Assembly (NCBI RefSeq): GCF_033958435.1
Contig: NC_134160.1
Location: 12,077,001 to 12,141,000 of the forward strand
Length of the DNA: 64,000 nucleotides
From: Carettochelys insculpta
Taxonomy: Eukaryota; Chordata; Testudines; Carettochelyidae
Direction of reading: 5' to 3'
Shown here piece after piece: positions 1 through 11,157 of the stretch (the stretch's first letter is position 1; every line of letters starts with the position of its first letter). The position numbers and the translations under genes are program-made. The notes under the pieces were generated by a model. The model did no database searches. It was not told the origin of the DNA and saw only the letters and a program-made list of their open reading frames with translations.

Positions 1-1189
1 AGAAGTAGGGACCAAATTTGATGAGACTGTCACTTATATAAGTCAACGTATTCTCTTTTCACTCACACTTGAGACAAAGCATATGAGAAATTTTCTGTGG
101 AGGACTGGACTATAACAGGCTGACATCTAAATCTACGTATCAGAGGAGTTACATCTGTAAAATAAACCTATGAACAAGCAAATTAAAATAAGGATTAAAA
201 CAGTAAATTCAAAAATGTATCTTAAGGGAGGACTGTTCAGAGAAAATCTTAGCAATGCTTATATTGCTATTAAACATGAACCCCAGTGCTTTCCTCTCTC
301 AAACTTCAGTGATAGCATCTCACTGATTAATATGCTAACAAAACTCCAGCAGCATTCAATTTTCCTGGATGACTAATGCATTTTGAGAACTCACCCCCTC
401 CCTTCCCCGATTCACTCTTCCTCTGCATCCCTCTCCCCAGGGATTAGCGTTCTAAAGCCTTTAGTGTTTAAGACTCACTAACTGTACATTTGAGCTTCAG
501 AATACAAAGCAACTTAGTCAACTTTAAGGAGATTCAGCGGGTTGCCAATTAGTTAATAGTGGCTCCTAAAATGGTAGCTTCCCACTTGCTCCTGAATTAA
601 AAATTATACATTTGGTTATCTAATATTTTATACATATTAACTGTAATGTAATTTCAAAATGCAGTTACACCTCATTCATATTACCATGGCCTCTAGGAGT
701 CCTACTCTCAAGCAGTTAACTAGATTAGCAAACAATTTAATTTGAGTGTCTTATATACATTCCTTCCCATAGTCTGATAAGGAACCATCACTGGCATTTT
801 TTGCCTACAAACCTGCTCCTTTTGTTTGGGGAACCTCAGTCAACTGTGTGTGTTGATTTCTCATCTTATTATATGAAATGAAAATACGGACAATAGCAGG
901 TGACAAAACTACAACAGTGAGAAATGAAAAAATCATGGCAGTAGTGAGACTTATTTTAAAAACAGTTTTCCCTGTTTCTGTGAAGCACCTTCACTAAGAG
1001 GGAAAATGAGTGACTAAGCATCTTCCCCCCAAAAAACTACTTCTCCTTTTACCTGTCAGATACAGGGAACTTGGCTGTTTAGTTTGTAGGTACATTTCAC
1101 ACAGGACTGCAATTTATAAATGGAAAAATCTCTAAAATATTCAAAACCTTTTTCAGAAAATTGGTGGTATTAACTCATGAAGGCAATTT

Positions 1190-1345
1190 TGCTTCTCATA
1201 CCAGGTCAGACCAAAGGCCCATCTAAGCCCAGTATCCTGTCTTCCAACAGCAACCAATGCCAAGTGTCCCAGAGGGAAGGACAGTACAAATAATCCTTCC
1301 CTTATCACCCATTTCCAGCTTCTGACAAAACAGAGACTAGTTAAG
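1190..1345 (-). repeat. CR1-type LINE 3' end, minus strand
   Basis: The segment with CCAGGTCAGACCAAAGGCCC and the following ATCTAAGCCCAGTATCCTGT is the reverse complement of the common reptilian LINE 3' end that also occurs in plus orientation at about 26.27-26.59 kb. Only the 3' terminal part is present and it is diverged. Confidence 0.6.
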
Positions 1346-1362
1346 AGTAAAACTGAATGATC

Positions 1363-1560
1363 AGAGTCAGAGGGGTAGCTGTGTTAGTCTGTATCCACAA
1401 AAACATTAAGTCCAGTAGCACCTTATAAACTAACATTTTTTGGAGCATAAGCTTTCATGGGCAAAGACTCACTTAGTCAGATATATGCTTTGTCCATTAA
1501 AGCTTATACTCCAAAAAATGTTAGTCCACAAGGTGCCACAAGACTTCTAGCTGTTTTTGA
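1363..1560. mobile_element. Inverted dimer of PLE 3' tails
   Basis: The left copy reads minus strand (tail motif GTGTTAGTCTG near 1380-1392, then TTTTTGGAGCATAAGCTTTC) and the right copy plus strand (AAAGCTTATACTCC near 1500). They meet at about 1485-1495 with their truncated 5' parts together and their 3' ends outward. Arms are diverged relative to the 34.4 kb copy, so this is an older insertion. No target-site duplication could be assigned. Confidence 0.6.
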
Positions 1561-1929
1561 AATATGAGAAGTCACCACAAAGTTAATGAATACCTTCTAC
1601 CAGTTGTAGATTCAGTAGAAGCACATTTTATGGTCAGGATAAACATTCTGGGAACCAAGTTCTGCCTACAGCTACATCAGTGCAACCCAAATAAGATGCA
1701 AAATGATCAATGAGCTTATGTTTGCTCCTAACCCCAATGTATTGAATTTTTGTTTAAAAAAATTCACATGGCAGGCCTTACACCTAAACATTTAATAAAC
1801 AAGAGTTACCACAATCCTTTCTACTCTGTTAAAATATTCTGTTTTGGCAGTAAATAAGTGTAATACCCATAAAAAGCCAGCAAATGTGAAACCCAATCCA
1901 TGATGGAGAAGCAGTCTAAAACAGAGTAA

Positions 1930-1962
1930 AAAAGAAAGAAAAAGAAAAAGAAAAAGAAAAAA
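1930..1962. repeat. (AAAAAG)n simple repeat
   Basis: Purine-rich microsatellite of AAAG/AAAAAG units in YTHDF2 intron 3. Confidence 0.85.
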
Positions 1963-2047
1963 CACATTGTAGTCAGTGGCAGAAAAGTGTGTAATTGCTT
2001 GGCACGCCCTATGTCTTAACTAAAGAGATAAGACTTCTAATACTCAC

Positions 2048-2127
2048 CGGCCTAGCCTGAGGGCTCAAGTAAGGTTCAAAGTCGTCATCATTTAAGCCAT
2101 CCTTCTGATGCACAGATCCATTTTGCA
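2048..2127 (-). CDS. YTHDF2: YTHDF2 coding exon 3
   Basis: The 80-nt exon follows an acceptor ending TTCTTAG and precedes the donor GTGAGT. It completes the codon split after exon 2 (Val) and codes for QNGSVHQKDGLNDDDF, continuing EPYLSPQARP. It ends in phase 0. It is the last YTHDF2 coding segment inside the window. Confidence 0.92.
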
Positions 2128-3270
2128 CTAAGAACAAAATCCATAAAACTTTAGAAAAAATCCACTTACTAACCTAAAGTGTTTTGTGATATCAAAGCTT
2201 ACATGAGAACTCAAAAATGTCACACTAATCCTGAACATTACTAGCTTTACCCATTTACTAACGGCAAGGTAGTAGATCTCTCACACTACCAGCATGGTCC
2301 TCTAAAGGAAATTTTCTTTTACCCATAATGAAAACTAATCTAAGTTCACTGATTTATTGACACAATTACTTCTGCAGTACACCTCCCCAGGCATCAGCAT
2401 TCAGGCAGTATCAGTAGATAAACTCACCTGGAGGCAAGTAAGAAGGGAGACTCCTAGGGAAACGCTTACCTAGCTGCTAGTCTCCTGGGGGTGGGGGGCA
2501 GGGACAACACAAGTCTCATTTCCCACTGAACTCTTATTTCTATTCTGAACCTTGAAAAAGCCCTTGCTTTCCTTGTTCCAAGAAACCCTACAACTTCCTC
2601 ATATGCCCACCCCGCAAAACCCTGAGCCCCTGCAGCTAGGCCACCCTGGGAGCCCCAGAGTCTCCCACGGGCTTTCTGACTGTTGCTTCCAATCCAATCC
2701 CATCCGATCCGCCGCCAGCCAGGGATTCCTCTAGTCCCAGCCCCCAGAGGAGAGAAAACAAAAAAAATTCAACGCCTGCCCCTCCCCGCGAGCCCGCTGC
2801 GCTCCGCGGCTCTCACCTTTGTTGCCTTGGCCCTTGGGTCTCTGGAGCGGCGGCAGCAGGCGGAGCGGCGAGACATAGAAGAGAAAGAAGACAGCGGTGA
2901 GAGCGGGGCCGAGGCACTGGGCGCCGCAGAGCTCGGGAAGCTCCAGGGTGAGGCAGCACCAGCCCTAGCGGCGGCGGCGCCCCGTGTGCGGGCGGCGAGG
3001 CCAGGCCCAGAGCCTGCCCGGCAAGGGAGGCCCCGATGGAGCCGACCCCAGCGCGGCCTGGCGGCGGCCTCCCCATCCTCGCACAATAGCCAGTGCGGCC
3101 TTCAGCAGCCGCAGGGCTACGGGGGAGCCAGCGCCGCCCCTCCGGGGCTAGGCCCGAAGCCAGGGCCTTTCCCTGCTCCCTGCCACGGGCGCGGCGAGGG
3201 GAAGGGAGGCCGGGGCGGGGCGGGGCGGGGCGGGGGCCCGTACCTGCTCCAGGAGGCTGCTGGCCGACAT
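2048..3270 (-). CDS. YTHDF2: YTHDF2, first three coding exons (partial gene)
   Basis: YTHDF2 is a cytosolic reader of N6-methyladenosine in mRNA that recruits deadenylase to shorten transcript life. Its C-terminal YTH domain binds the modified base, and a long low-complexity N-terminal part drives condensation and decay. Only the extreme N terminus is here: exons 3270-3244, 2841-2817 and 2127-2048. They join in frame to 44 residues, starting MSASSLLEQ, then RPKGQGNK, then a segment ending DDDFEPYLSPQARP. This is essentially the start of vertebrate YTHDF2 as I know it. All junctions are GT..AG; the introns are about 402 and 689 bp. The remaining coding sequence, including the YTH domain, must lie left of position 1, because nothing matching the next exon is visible in 1-2040. 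YTHDF1 and YTHDF3 start similarly, but the GMEB1 neighbour supports YTHDF2. Confidence 0.93.
2817..2841 (-). CDS. YTHDF2: YTHDF2 coding exon 2, a 25-nt microexon
   Basis: The exon is flanked by an AG acceptor at 2843-2842 and the donor GTGAG starting at 2816. It encodes RPKGQGNK plus one base of the following codon. At 25 nt it is in microexon range. It is too short to be found by open-reading-frame length and was recognised from the protein sequence and splice phase. Confidence 0.9.
3244..3270 (-). CDS. YTHDF2: YTHDF2 coding exon 1 (start codon)
   Basis: The start codon is the complement of 3268-3270. Nine codons (MSASSLLEQ) run to 3244 and are followed by the donor GTACGG. The exon ends in phase 0. 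The 5'UTR continues upstream into the CpG island; the exact transcription start cannot be read from sequence alone. Confidence 0.92.
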
Positions 3271-3824
3271 GGCTCCGATCGGGCTCCGGGCGGGGGCGGC
3301 GGGCAGGGCTCCTGGCGGGCGGGCTCGGCGGCGGCTTTGTCCGGGGAGCGGAGCGCAGGCACCGCGCGGCTCGGCTTCCTGGCGGACTCTGACTCGCCCG
3401 CCCGAGGCTGTTGCTGCTGCCTGCTCGAGCGACGCTCTAGCCCGCTGCTCGCCCCTTCCGCCCGCGTCTATGGCTGGGGCGCCTGCCTCGCGCTGACACC
3501 GTACGGGCGTCACGCGAGGCAGCGCGCGCTCCACTCCGAGGCACAATGGCGAGAGAGGAAGAAGCGCGGCGCATGACGGGCCGATGGAGGACCGAGCAGC
3601 GCTAAGCGCGCCACCTGCTGGACGTGCTTTGGTAGCGCGGGTAACAGGGGAAATTCGCACCGGAATAGGTGTCTGGGATCTGTTAAAGGGCCCGGGGACC
3701 AATGAATGAGAGCTAGGTTCCATTTAAAAGCGATGATAATGATAATTTACTTTCAGCAATTAAATCTGTTTTCTCTTTTAACGCAAAATGATTTAAACTA
3801 TTAAGTAAAGTTATTGTATGCAAT

Positions 3825-3960
3825 ATTTTAAAGTGGGTGAGATATCTTTTATTGGCTCGATTTCTGTTGGTGAGAGAGACAAGCTTCTGAGTCTCAGTCA
3901 GAGCTCTTCTTTCAGGTCTGGGAAATGTACTCAGAGTATCGGACGTGCTGGTCCAATACA
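3825..3960 (-). mobile_element. PLE-like 3' tail, second subfamily, minus strand
   Basis: On the minus strand this reads CTGAAAGAAGAGCTCTG, then GCTTGTCTCTCTCACCAACA, then CCAATAAAAGATATCTCACC. It is the common reptile repeat whose tail resembles the other PLE tails in this window but has a different stem II. It is diverged. Related fragments lie at about 6733-6775 and 59397-59480 in plus orientation. Confidence 0.5.
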
Positions 3961-6599
3961 CGTAAAATCATGACGTTTTGCTGGAATGACAATTTTAATA
4001 AAATCAATAATATTTAATGCAAAACTGTTAAATGAAGTAATGTAAGCCTCAGTCCTGGAGTGCACCCCACACAGAGGGGAACAGTCCTGTAATCCTGAAG
4101 GCAACGGTACTCAGCACACCTGCAGAGGTCTGCTGGATGGGGGCTTATGTGTGTGCAAGATCTGTCCTTTAATGTTTAATGCATTGGTACTGTTAATAAA
4201 TGTGAATATTACGAGGACACTAGAGTATTTACCAAAGAAGCAAACATGGCCTTTTGCAAGCTCACAGCATTGCAATGCTGATTTTGGTGGGAATTGTATG
4301 AATCTGACACCTCTTGCAAAGAGGTCATAATAAAGCAGAAGGGGATCTTCACTACATAATTGTGCTGATAGGAGTCCATCCATATGGTATGTGTGGGGAG
4401 GAGTGGGTTGGAAGAAAAGGGTAAATAAGAGCTTCCAAAGGTACAAATTGTGTTCCTCTCACCCCAAATCCTAAATATCATGAGTCAGCCAGATTCCTCA
4501 CCTCCTGGAAGTGTCCTAGCTGTCTGGAGGTGGGAGTATGGATTGCAGGGGACAGAGCCAAGAAGCATCTGTGTGGAACTAGAAATGTTTCATTTATTTA
4601 AGTACTGACAGGTGTCACCAAATATCTTGTAATTCTCTCAATGGAGCTCTCAGGCTTTGTAGTCCCTGCTCATCTTTCAGTGATCTGTCAAGTTCCCATT
4701 AACCTCCAGAACTAGCATATTCCCTGGAGTTTGGGCTTCTTGGTCTATGCTTTGAAGATTTCTCTACCCAGAGGCCAGGGATGGGCTGTAGCTTGTTGCT
4801 GATCTGAGGAGTTTTCCCAGCCATTGCCAGCAAACCAAAACTCAAGCAAGATCCCAGAGGAGCATGTATGGGTGCTCCCTTGTAGTGAGACTACAACCCC
4901 AGCCCCACCACTCCGTATGCACCCACGAGAGTACCGTGGTCTTGTGGTGCTTGAAGTGCCTGCACTGAGAATGAAAAGCAGGCAGAGCTGCATTCTGACA
5001 GCAGCTGTCAGGGAAGCCATCCAACTTTATTAGACCAAGCTCTGGGCTTTGCCAGTTGCCACCTACTCTTCCCGATATGCTGCAGTGTGACCTGTGATTG
5101 TTGGCATTGGAAGGAGATGGAGATTTGCCAGCCATCCAACTCCAGCAGCATTCCATTAGGAACCCTCACACCTCCCTTCTGATGTTCCTTATGTTAAACC
5201 CTGAAAGAAAAGGAAAGGTGGAAGGGAGGCTGCACAGTTGCAATGATCAAATCTGAGGCCGTGTGCTAACTTCACTAGCATGCACCGTGTTCAGCACTAA
5301 AACTGAACACCAGGGCATCAACGACTAGATTTTCATCACAGCAGGACCCTGACCCGGGCTGCAGGGTTAAATCCACCTCATGTTCAAGCTGTTCTTGTCC
5401 AGTATTAGTGTGCTGTGGCAGTATAAGCAGACCAGCCCTGTTACTTCAGGCTTTTGCCAGTAATCACTGGCTGCCCCTCCACCCTGTGGCCTGCCAGTCC
5501 CCAGTCTGACCTGCTTCTCTAGATGAATGATAAGATCTGAGCTCAGCTGTCTTGCTAAATCATACTGTTCCCCTTCCCCCCAGCTGCTCCAAATCCCTCA
5601 GCTCACTCTGCCACCAATCACTTGATCTAGCTCTAACTAACGTCAGTGGAAGACTGCTGCAGTAAGAGAGCAAGCCCCATACTCCACTGCAGTTAGAACT
5701 GGGGAAGAGCAGGCTTTCAGCTGGTAAGCATAGGCCTGGTCCACAAAACAGAAATTTACAACAGCAAGAAAAGTGTCAGGGGAGCACTGTTCAGAGGTTT
5801 TCCCTTATGTGACACAGTGTCATGGAAGAACGGTTAATTCCCAGGAGAAAAGCAAATCCCGAGACCCTAGGCTCAGAATAGCCCTGAAGTGAGCATCACA
5901 AGTGAACAGGACAGGTCAGGCACACCTGCTTTTGTAACAAATCTACACTTCACCTGTCACACTGATGCAGCACCACCCCATCCAGTGAGCTGATTAGGTG
6001 GGAGAAGCTACACACACACTGGCCCCAACTTCAGCACCTCTTGAGGGGGTTTCAAACTTTGTGGAGAAGGAAGCAAAGCTTGTATGGGCCCTGCTCCTTA
6101 ACTTAGGAGAGCAGATGCTGGTCTTTTCAGCTGTGGTTTCAGGAGCAGAGATAACATTGTTTCTCCTCATTGGCCAACTTCCAACAGCATGGATATCATC
6201 TGAGTCACTGATTTTCCATCCCTAAGCCCCCCAGGGGTGGGGGCCTAAGGGAAGGGTGTGCAAGTTTCAGATCTACTGCGTAAATGTGGTTTAATTTTTT
6301 TAACAACTTGAAAGGTCCCTGGCGTAAGCAGAGCTTTGAATACTGCTCTTCTCCCAGAGAGGCAGAGAATTCTGGGAAGAAGGACCAAAGTCCACCTCTT
6401 AATTCCAATGTAGACCTGCCTGCACATTCCCAAGGGAGATGGGGGAATCCAGTTAAGACTCCTGGACATGCAAACATTGAGAGAAGGGGGAAAAAAGCAG
6501 CATGTAAGAGAACGGAAATGTGCCAGATATTGCAACAGTACACAGTATATCTCAAAGGTCTTTATTGGATTAAGTTGAGGAATGGTTTGTAAAATGTAG
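3961..6599. other. Intergenic, nothing recognised
   Basis: Between the YTHDF2 promoter and the CR1 block I see no exon with conserved coding content, no RNA gene and no clear repeat family. Open frames here are short, unsupported and overlap on both strands. Confidence 0.5.
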
Positions 6600-6732
6600 C
6601 GGTGACCTCCAGAAATCAAGTCCAACTCCCTGCACTGAGGCAGGAACAAATAACCTAAACAGCCCTTAAAAAGAGATCAGTGTAAGATTGTAAACTCTGT
6701 CACCATCATAAGCTTCTGTTTCTTTCCAAGAA

Positions 6733-6775
6733 AAAGTTGGTCCAATAGAAGATGTTACCTGTCCTCTTTATAACA
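6733..6775 (+). mobile_element. PLE-like tail fragment, second subfamily
   Basis: AAGTTGGTCCAATAGAAGAT followed by GTTACCTG matches the tail of the repeat at 59397-59480. Short fragment inside the CR1 region. Confidence 0.4.
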
Positions 6776-7838
6776 GCGGTTAACATAGCTGAGGCCTATC
6801 TGGTTCCTCCTCGTTCTTCTTTTTTTCCAAAGAAACATGCTGGGTTTTTAACCCATTCATCACAGGGCGGGATTTCTAAACCTTTATCACATTCTGCTGC
6901 CTTCTTCTGAACTCTCACCAATGTGCCCATGTCTTTTCTAAAGGGGGGTATTCAAAACTGGATATACTATTCCAGCTGAGGCCTCACCAATGCAAAGTAA
7001 AGCTGGACAACTGCTCCAGTGTCTTACATACAGCACTCCTGTAAATACATCCCACAACTGCATCATGGTGTTGACTCAGAGGCAATTTGTGATCCCCTAT
7101 AAGCCTCTTCAGCAGTACTACCACCTTGCCGGTTATTTCCCATTTTGTAGCTGTGCATCTGATATGTTGTTTCTTAAATGTAGCATTTTGCTCTTGTCTT
7201 TATTGACATCAGACCAGTTCTCCAATTTATCAAGGTCATCTTGAACTCTAATCCTGGGCTCCAAAATGCTTTCAACCCCTCCCTGCTGGAGTCGTCTGCA
7301 AATTTTATAACCACACTCTCCACTTCATTAGCCAAATCATTAGTGAAAATATTGAACAGTATTTATTTTGGTTCAGTGTTAAACAATACCCTGAAGAACC
7401 CCATTGAGGTATTCCCTCCCAGTCTGACATCAAAGTGTTGGTGACTTTATGATGTTTCAACCACTTTTATACTCACCCTATAGTAATTTCTTTTAGACTA
7501 CATGTCCCTAGTTTGCTTATGAGAATAAGGAATCAAGATATTTCATGTCAACTGTTTCCCCTCTATCTACTAGGCCAGAAACCCTATCAAAGAAGGAAAT
7601 TAGTTTGGTTTAGGCATGATTCCCTGACAAATCCTTAGAATCCTATTATGTTTTAGGTTATTACTACAAATTGATTAATAATTTGTTCTAGTATCTGCCC
7701 AGGTGCTGAACTTAAGCTAATTGGTCTATAATTCCACAGGTCCTCTTTGGTCTGCATTTCTAATGACAGGTACTATATTTTTCCATCTCCAGTCCTCTGG
7801 AACCTCTCCTGTCCTCCAGGAGTTCTAAATTATAATTG

Positions 7839-8573
7839 AAACAAGCAGTTCTCTAGCACCTTAAAGACTAACAATTTTATTTATTAGGTAATGAGCTTTC
7901 ATGGGTTGTTCCCCTCTATTCAGCACTGGTGAGGCCACATCTGGAATATTGTGTCCAGTTTTGGGCTCCCCAGTATAAAAAGGATGTGGATGTACTGGAG
8001 CAGGTTCAGCGGTGAGCAACAAAAATTATTAAGGGGTTGGAGCACAAGACCGATGAGGAGAGGCTGAGGGATTTGGGGTTGTTTAGTTTACAGAAGAGAA
8101 GACTGAGGGGTGATTTAATAGCAGCCTTCAACTTCCTGAAGGGGAGCTCTAAAGAGGAGGGTGAGAAACTCTTCTCAGTTGTATCAGATGGCAGAACAAG
8201 GAGTAATGGTCTGAAGTTGAAGAGGGAGAGGTGTAGGTTAGATACTAGGAAAAAGTACTTCACCAGGAGGGTGGTGAAGCACTGGAATGTGTTGCCTAGA
8301 GAGGTGGTGGATTCTCCATCCCTCAAGGTTTTTAAGTTCCAGCTTGACAAGGTTCTGGCTGGGATGACCTAGTGGGGGTTGATCCTGCGTTGGGCAGGGG
8401 GCTGGACCAGACGACCCCCTGAGGTCCCTTCCAGCCCTATGATTCTATGATTCATCAGACTGTACCCACAAAAGCTCATTACCTAATAAATAAAATTGTT
8501 AGTCTTGGAGGTGATATAGGACTGCTTGGTTTTTTTGTGAAGCTACAGACTAACATGGCTACTCCTCAGAGAC
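7839..8573. mobile_element. PLE inverted dimer split by a CR1 insertion
   Basis: The left arm (7839-7906) reads minus strand: GCACCTTAAAGACTAACAAT, then ATGAGCTTTCATGGGT. The right arm (8454-8573) reads plus strand: CATCAGACTGTACCCACAAA, then AGCTCATTACCTAATAAATA, ending ACTAACATGGCTACTCC. A CR1 3' fragment (7907-8453) lies exactly between them, so the CR1 landed in the centre of the dimer hairpin. Flanking host-CR1 sequence suggests an imperfect short duplication (AATTATAAT on the left, AATGATAAT on the right). Confidence 0.65.
7907..8453 (+). mobile_element. CR1 LINE 3' end with ORF2 C-terminus, plus strand
   Basis: A 5'-truncated CR1. It encodes the well-known ORF2 C-terminal segment, open from 8037 to 8350 (residues such as [20 protein letters not shown] and [11 protein letters not shown]), followed by the 3'UTR and the diagnostic terminal ATTCTATGATTC repeats at 8442-8453. 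It is the best preserved CR1 in the window and, by nesting, the youngest of the three elements stacked here. Confidence 0.9.
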
Positions 8574-10318
8574 AATGATAATCACTAACAGTTCCCAAAC
8601 TTCTTCAGCTAATTCCTGAAGTATTGTAAAATTTAACTTATCAGGCCATGCTTACTTGAATATATCTAACTTACCTAAATATTTTTAACCTGTTCTTTCC
8701 CTATTGGGCTTGTTAAAGTGCTTCTCCTTTATTAAAATTTGTTTTGAGTATCTTGTCAACATTAACCATTTCAGACAAGTCTCAAGCAATAGGCACTAAA
8801 TGCCTTCATCTTCCTGAGACAGTACCTTATTAGTTCTCCTTCCTAAGCATAGAATCTACGAATTCCTCTTTCCCTTGTTACTCAACATATTTAAAGAACT
8901 TTTTAAACAGCTTTTAGTGTCCCTGCAAAGGGTAGCTTATTTCCTTCCTTAGTGTTTCTGATTTTGTCCCTATATGCTGTGCTATTCTTTTGTACGCCTC
9001 CTTACCAATTGATCCATATTTCCTCTTGCTCTAGGATTTCTTCTTGATTTTCAGGCCTCTTACTATTCTTCCTATCTTTCATTCACATCAGAATAGCTTG
9101 TAGTTGTGCCTTTAATATTGCCTCCTTGAGAAACTGCCAGCTATCCTGAACTCCTTTTTCCCTTAAATTTTCTTCCCTTGAGGCCTTACAAACCACCTCT
9201 GAGTTGGTTAAAGTCTGCTTTTTTGAAGTTTATGACTCTTATTCTGCAGATTTCTCTCCTACCTTTCCCTAGAATCATGAAATCTATAATTTCATGGTTA
9301 CTTTTGCCCAAATTACCTTCCACCTGTAGATTTGTTGCCAAAGTCTGAATTAACGCTAAAATGGCTTTCTCCCTGGTGATTTCCTCCATTTTCTGAAACA
9401 AAAGAATACACGCCCTCAAGCCTACTGGAAATGTGTTTTGTGGCATCATTTTTTCCAACAGATGTCTGAGTAATTAAAAGTCTCCCATTACCATCAGATC
9501 TTGTGCTTTGGATATTTCTGTTATTTGTTCTAGAAGTACCTTATCCACTCCCTTTTCTTCCAGATTTGGTGATCTGTAGCAAACCCCTTCCATGATGTCA
9601 CCACTATTTTTTACCCCTTTTATCTTTACCTACAGAATTTTAATTGGTCTGCCTTCCATTTGTTTTTGGGCTGCTGAACAAGTGCATCTTTTTGATGTAT
9701 AACGCAACACCTCCTCCCTGATTTATCGCCAGTACTTCCTGAACAAGCTTGACTGCTCTACATCAATATTCCAGTCATGAGACTTAGCCCACCAAGTCTG
9801 TGATGCCAAGTAAGTCACAATTTAGCATGTGTACTAAAACTTCCAGTTTTTCCTGTTTATTTCCCATACTTCTTGCATTTTTTTCTATAGACAGCCAACT
9901 GTTGATAAGATTCCACCCCCAATTTTCTTCTAGTTGCTCCTAGGATCCAACTGTAATTTTCCATTTTCCCTACAGCATCTAGCTCTCCATTCAGGCTGTC
10001 TTTCCTGTGCTTATTTGTAGGCACTTTATGTGTCATTTTGGGTCAGGAGTTGTGTGGATAGGGACATGGGTTTCCCATAATTCCTTCAGGAACTAAAAAT
10101 AGTGGAGGTGGGAGGCTGGTTAAAGCTAGTAGGTGCAACTCTAAATAACCACAGAGAGGACAGTCCTTCAGGTAGTTTGTATGTGCTGGCTGAAAGCGGG
10201 GTTTGCTGAGATGAAGGAAGAGCTTTTGTTGTAAAAAGACTGAATTTAAACTGGCATAAGACCTTCGTATTGATTCCAAAAAACAGACAAGAGCTTTTGG
10301 CTGTTTTGCAGAAGGGTT

Positions 10319-10420
10319 AGACCAGGAGTCTGCAACCTGCAGCTCCAGAGCCACATGCATCTCTTTAAGGGCTTCTTTGTGGTGTCCAACACTGTAATCG
10401 CAAAGTAAAAAAAAAACCTC
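10319..10420 (+). repeat. hAT-like (Charlie-type) MITE end
   Basis: GAGTCTGCAACCTGCAGCTC, then CAGAGCCACATGCATCTCTT resembles the terminus of a widespread nonautonomous hAT element in reptiles. The other end could not be placed with confidence; it may extend toward 10.9 kb. Confidence 0.4.
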
Positions 10421-11157
10421 CTGGTTATTTCTGATAAACAGTGAACGTCTAAAAGCCCAAAAATAACAACTCATATGTAAATACCAAACAATATGTGATC
10501 TCAAAACACTCCCTCAGTGTCCTCCAGAGAGAGAGAAGGCTTGGGAGTGAAGGTCAGGAAGACAGTGATGCAAACACACATGTAAAGTGTGAGGAAATAG
10601 AATATGTTAAAAGTTTGGGAATGTCCTGCAGTAAACATGTATCACATTACAAATCATTGTGTGAGCTCTGTTCTTAAAATAGGGGTTACAAAAAGTATGG
10701 TCTGATGTTATTTATTAAGGACTAACTCGTATTCACATTTATTGTGGCTGTCGTATTATTGAATGTTTTACTAAGTTGGAAAAAATGGTTCTTGATATTT
10801 CGGTTGCTGGCCTCTGGGTTAGGAGGACTTGCTGGGGCCTAATAAAATGGATCAGTGACTTCTGGTGCCAGTTTTGCACGTGATTAGGAACTCATTATTT
10901 TTTAATGTTTTCTCTGCCATGATTTCTTCCTAAAAATAAGCTTATTTTGCTTTGTGAAGGGGCAGTAACTGGCATGCCCTATAGTGAGCCTCTAGAGAAA
11001 GTTTATCACAGGTACTAGATCCTGGTCAGCCCTGCTGGGGAAAACACAGTGATGTGCAGACAGACTGCAAGCCTAAACCCCTACATCTGGAGGGAGAGAG
11101 ACTGGGTCTCTGCCTGAGGGAGGCAATGGCTAGGAAGCCAGAAACCTTTAAGAGCAG

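Larger units (their letters stand above)
1..2047 (-). other. YTHDF2: YTHDF2 intron 3 (partial)
   Basis: AT-rich intronic sequence without recognisable exons. It contains an old CR1-type 3' end (about 1190-1345), an inverted PLE-tail dimer (about 1363-1560) and an A-rich simple repeat of AAAAAG units (about 1930-1962). The short open frame at 170-376 has no family resemblance and I do not regard it as a gene. Confidence 0.7.
2770..3620 (-). promoter_or_regulatory. YTHDF2: CpG-island promoter of YTHDF2
   Basis: A sharply bounded GC-rich, CpG-dense block sits in AT-rich surroundings and covers YTHDF2 exons 1 and 2. Five tandem GGGGC units at 3211-3236, just inside intron 1, resemble stacked Sp1/KLF GC boxes and could also fold as a G-quadruplex. 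No TATA box is evident, as expected for a broad housekeeping-type promoter. Transcription probably starts between about 3300 and 3600 on the minus strand. Long open frames crossing this block on both strands are a by-product of GC richness. Confidence 0.8.
6600..9990 (-). mobile_element. Degenerate, nearly full-length CR1 LINE, minus strand
   Basis: CR1 is a non-LTR retrotransposon with endonuclease and reverse transcriptase in ORF2. From left to right this block shows, in reverse complement, the CR1 3' end (about 6600-6665), the C-terminal ORF2 region (about 6880-6990), the reverse-transcriptase region (about 7000-7830) and the N-terminal/endonuclease region (about 8577-9950). All frames are broken by substitutions and small indels, so it is a dead copy. 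It is interrupted at 7839-8573 by a PLE inverted dimer that itself contains a younger CR1, and a small PLE-tail-like fragment lies at about 6733-6775. Identification rests on recognising the family's sequence, not on an alignment. Confidence 0.7.

Noticed and set aside
2683..3723. Long open frames on both strands across the YTHDF2 CpG island (up to 297 codons)
   Set aside because: GC-rich, low-complexity, mutually overlapping, and they conflict with well supported YTHDF2 exons and splice sites.
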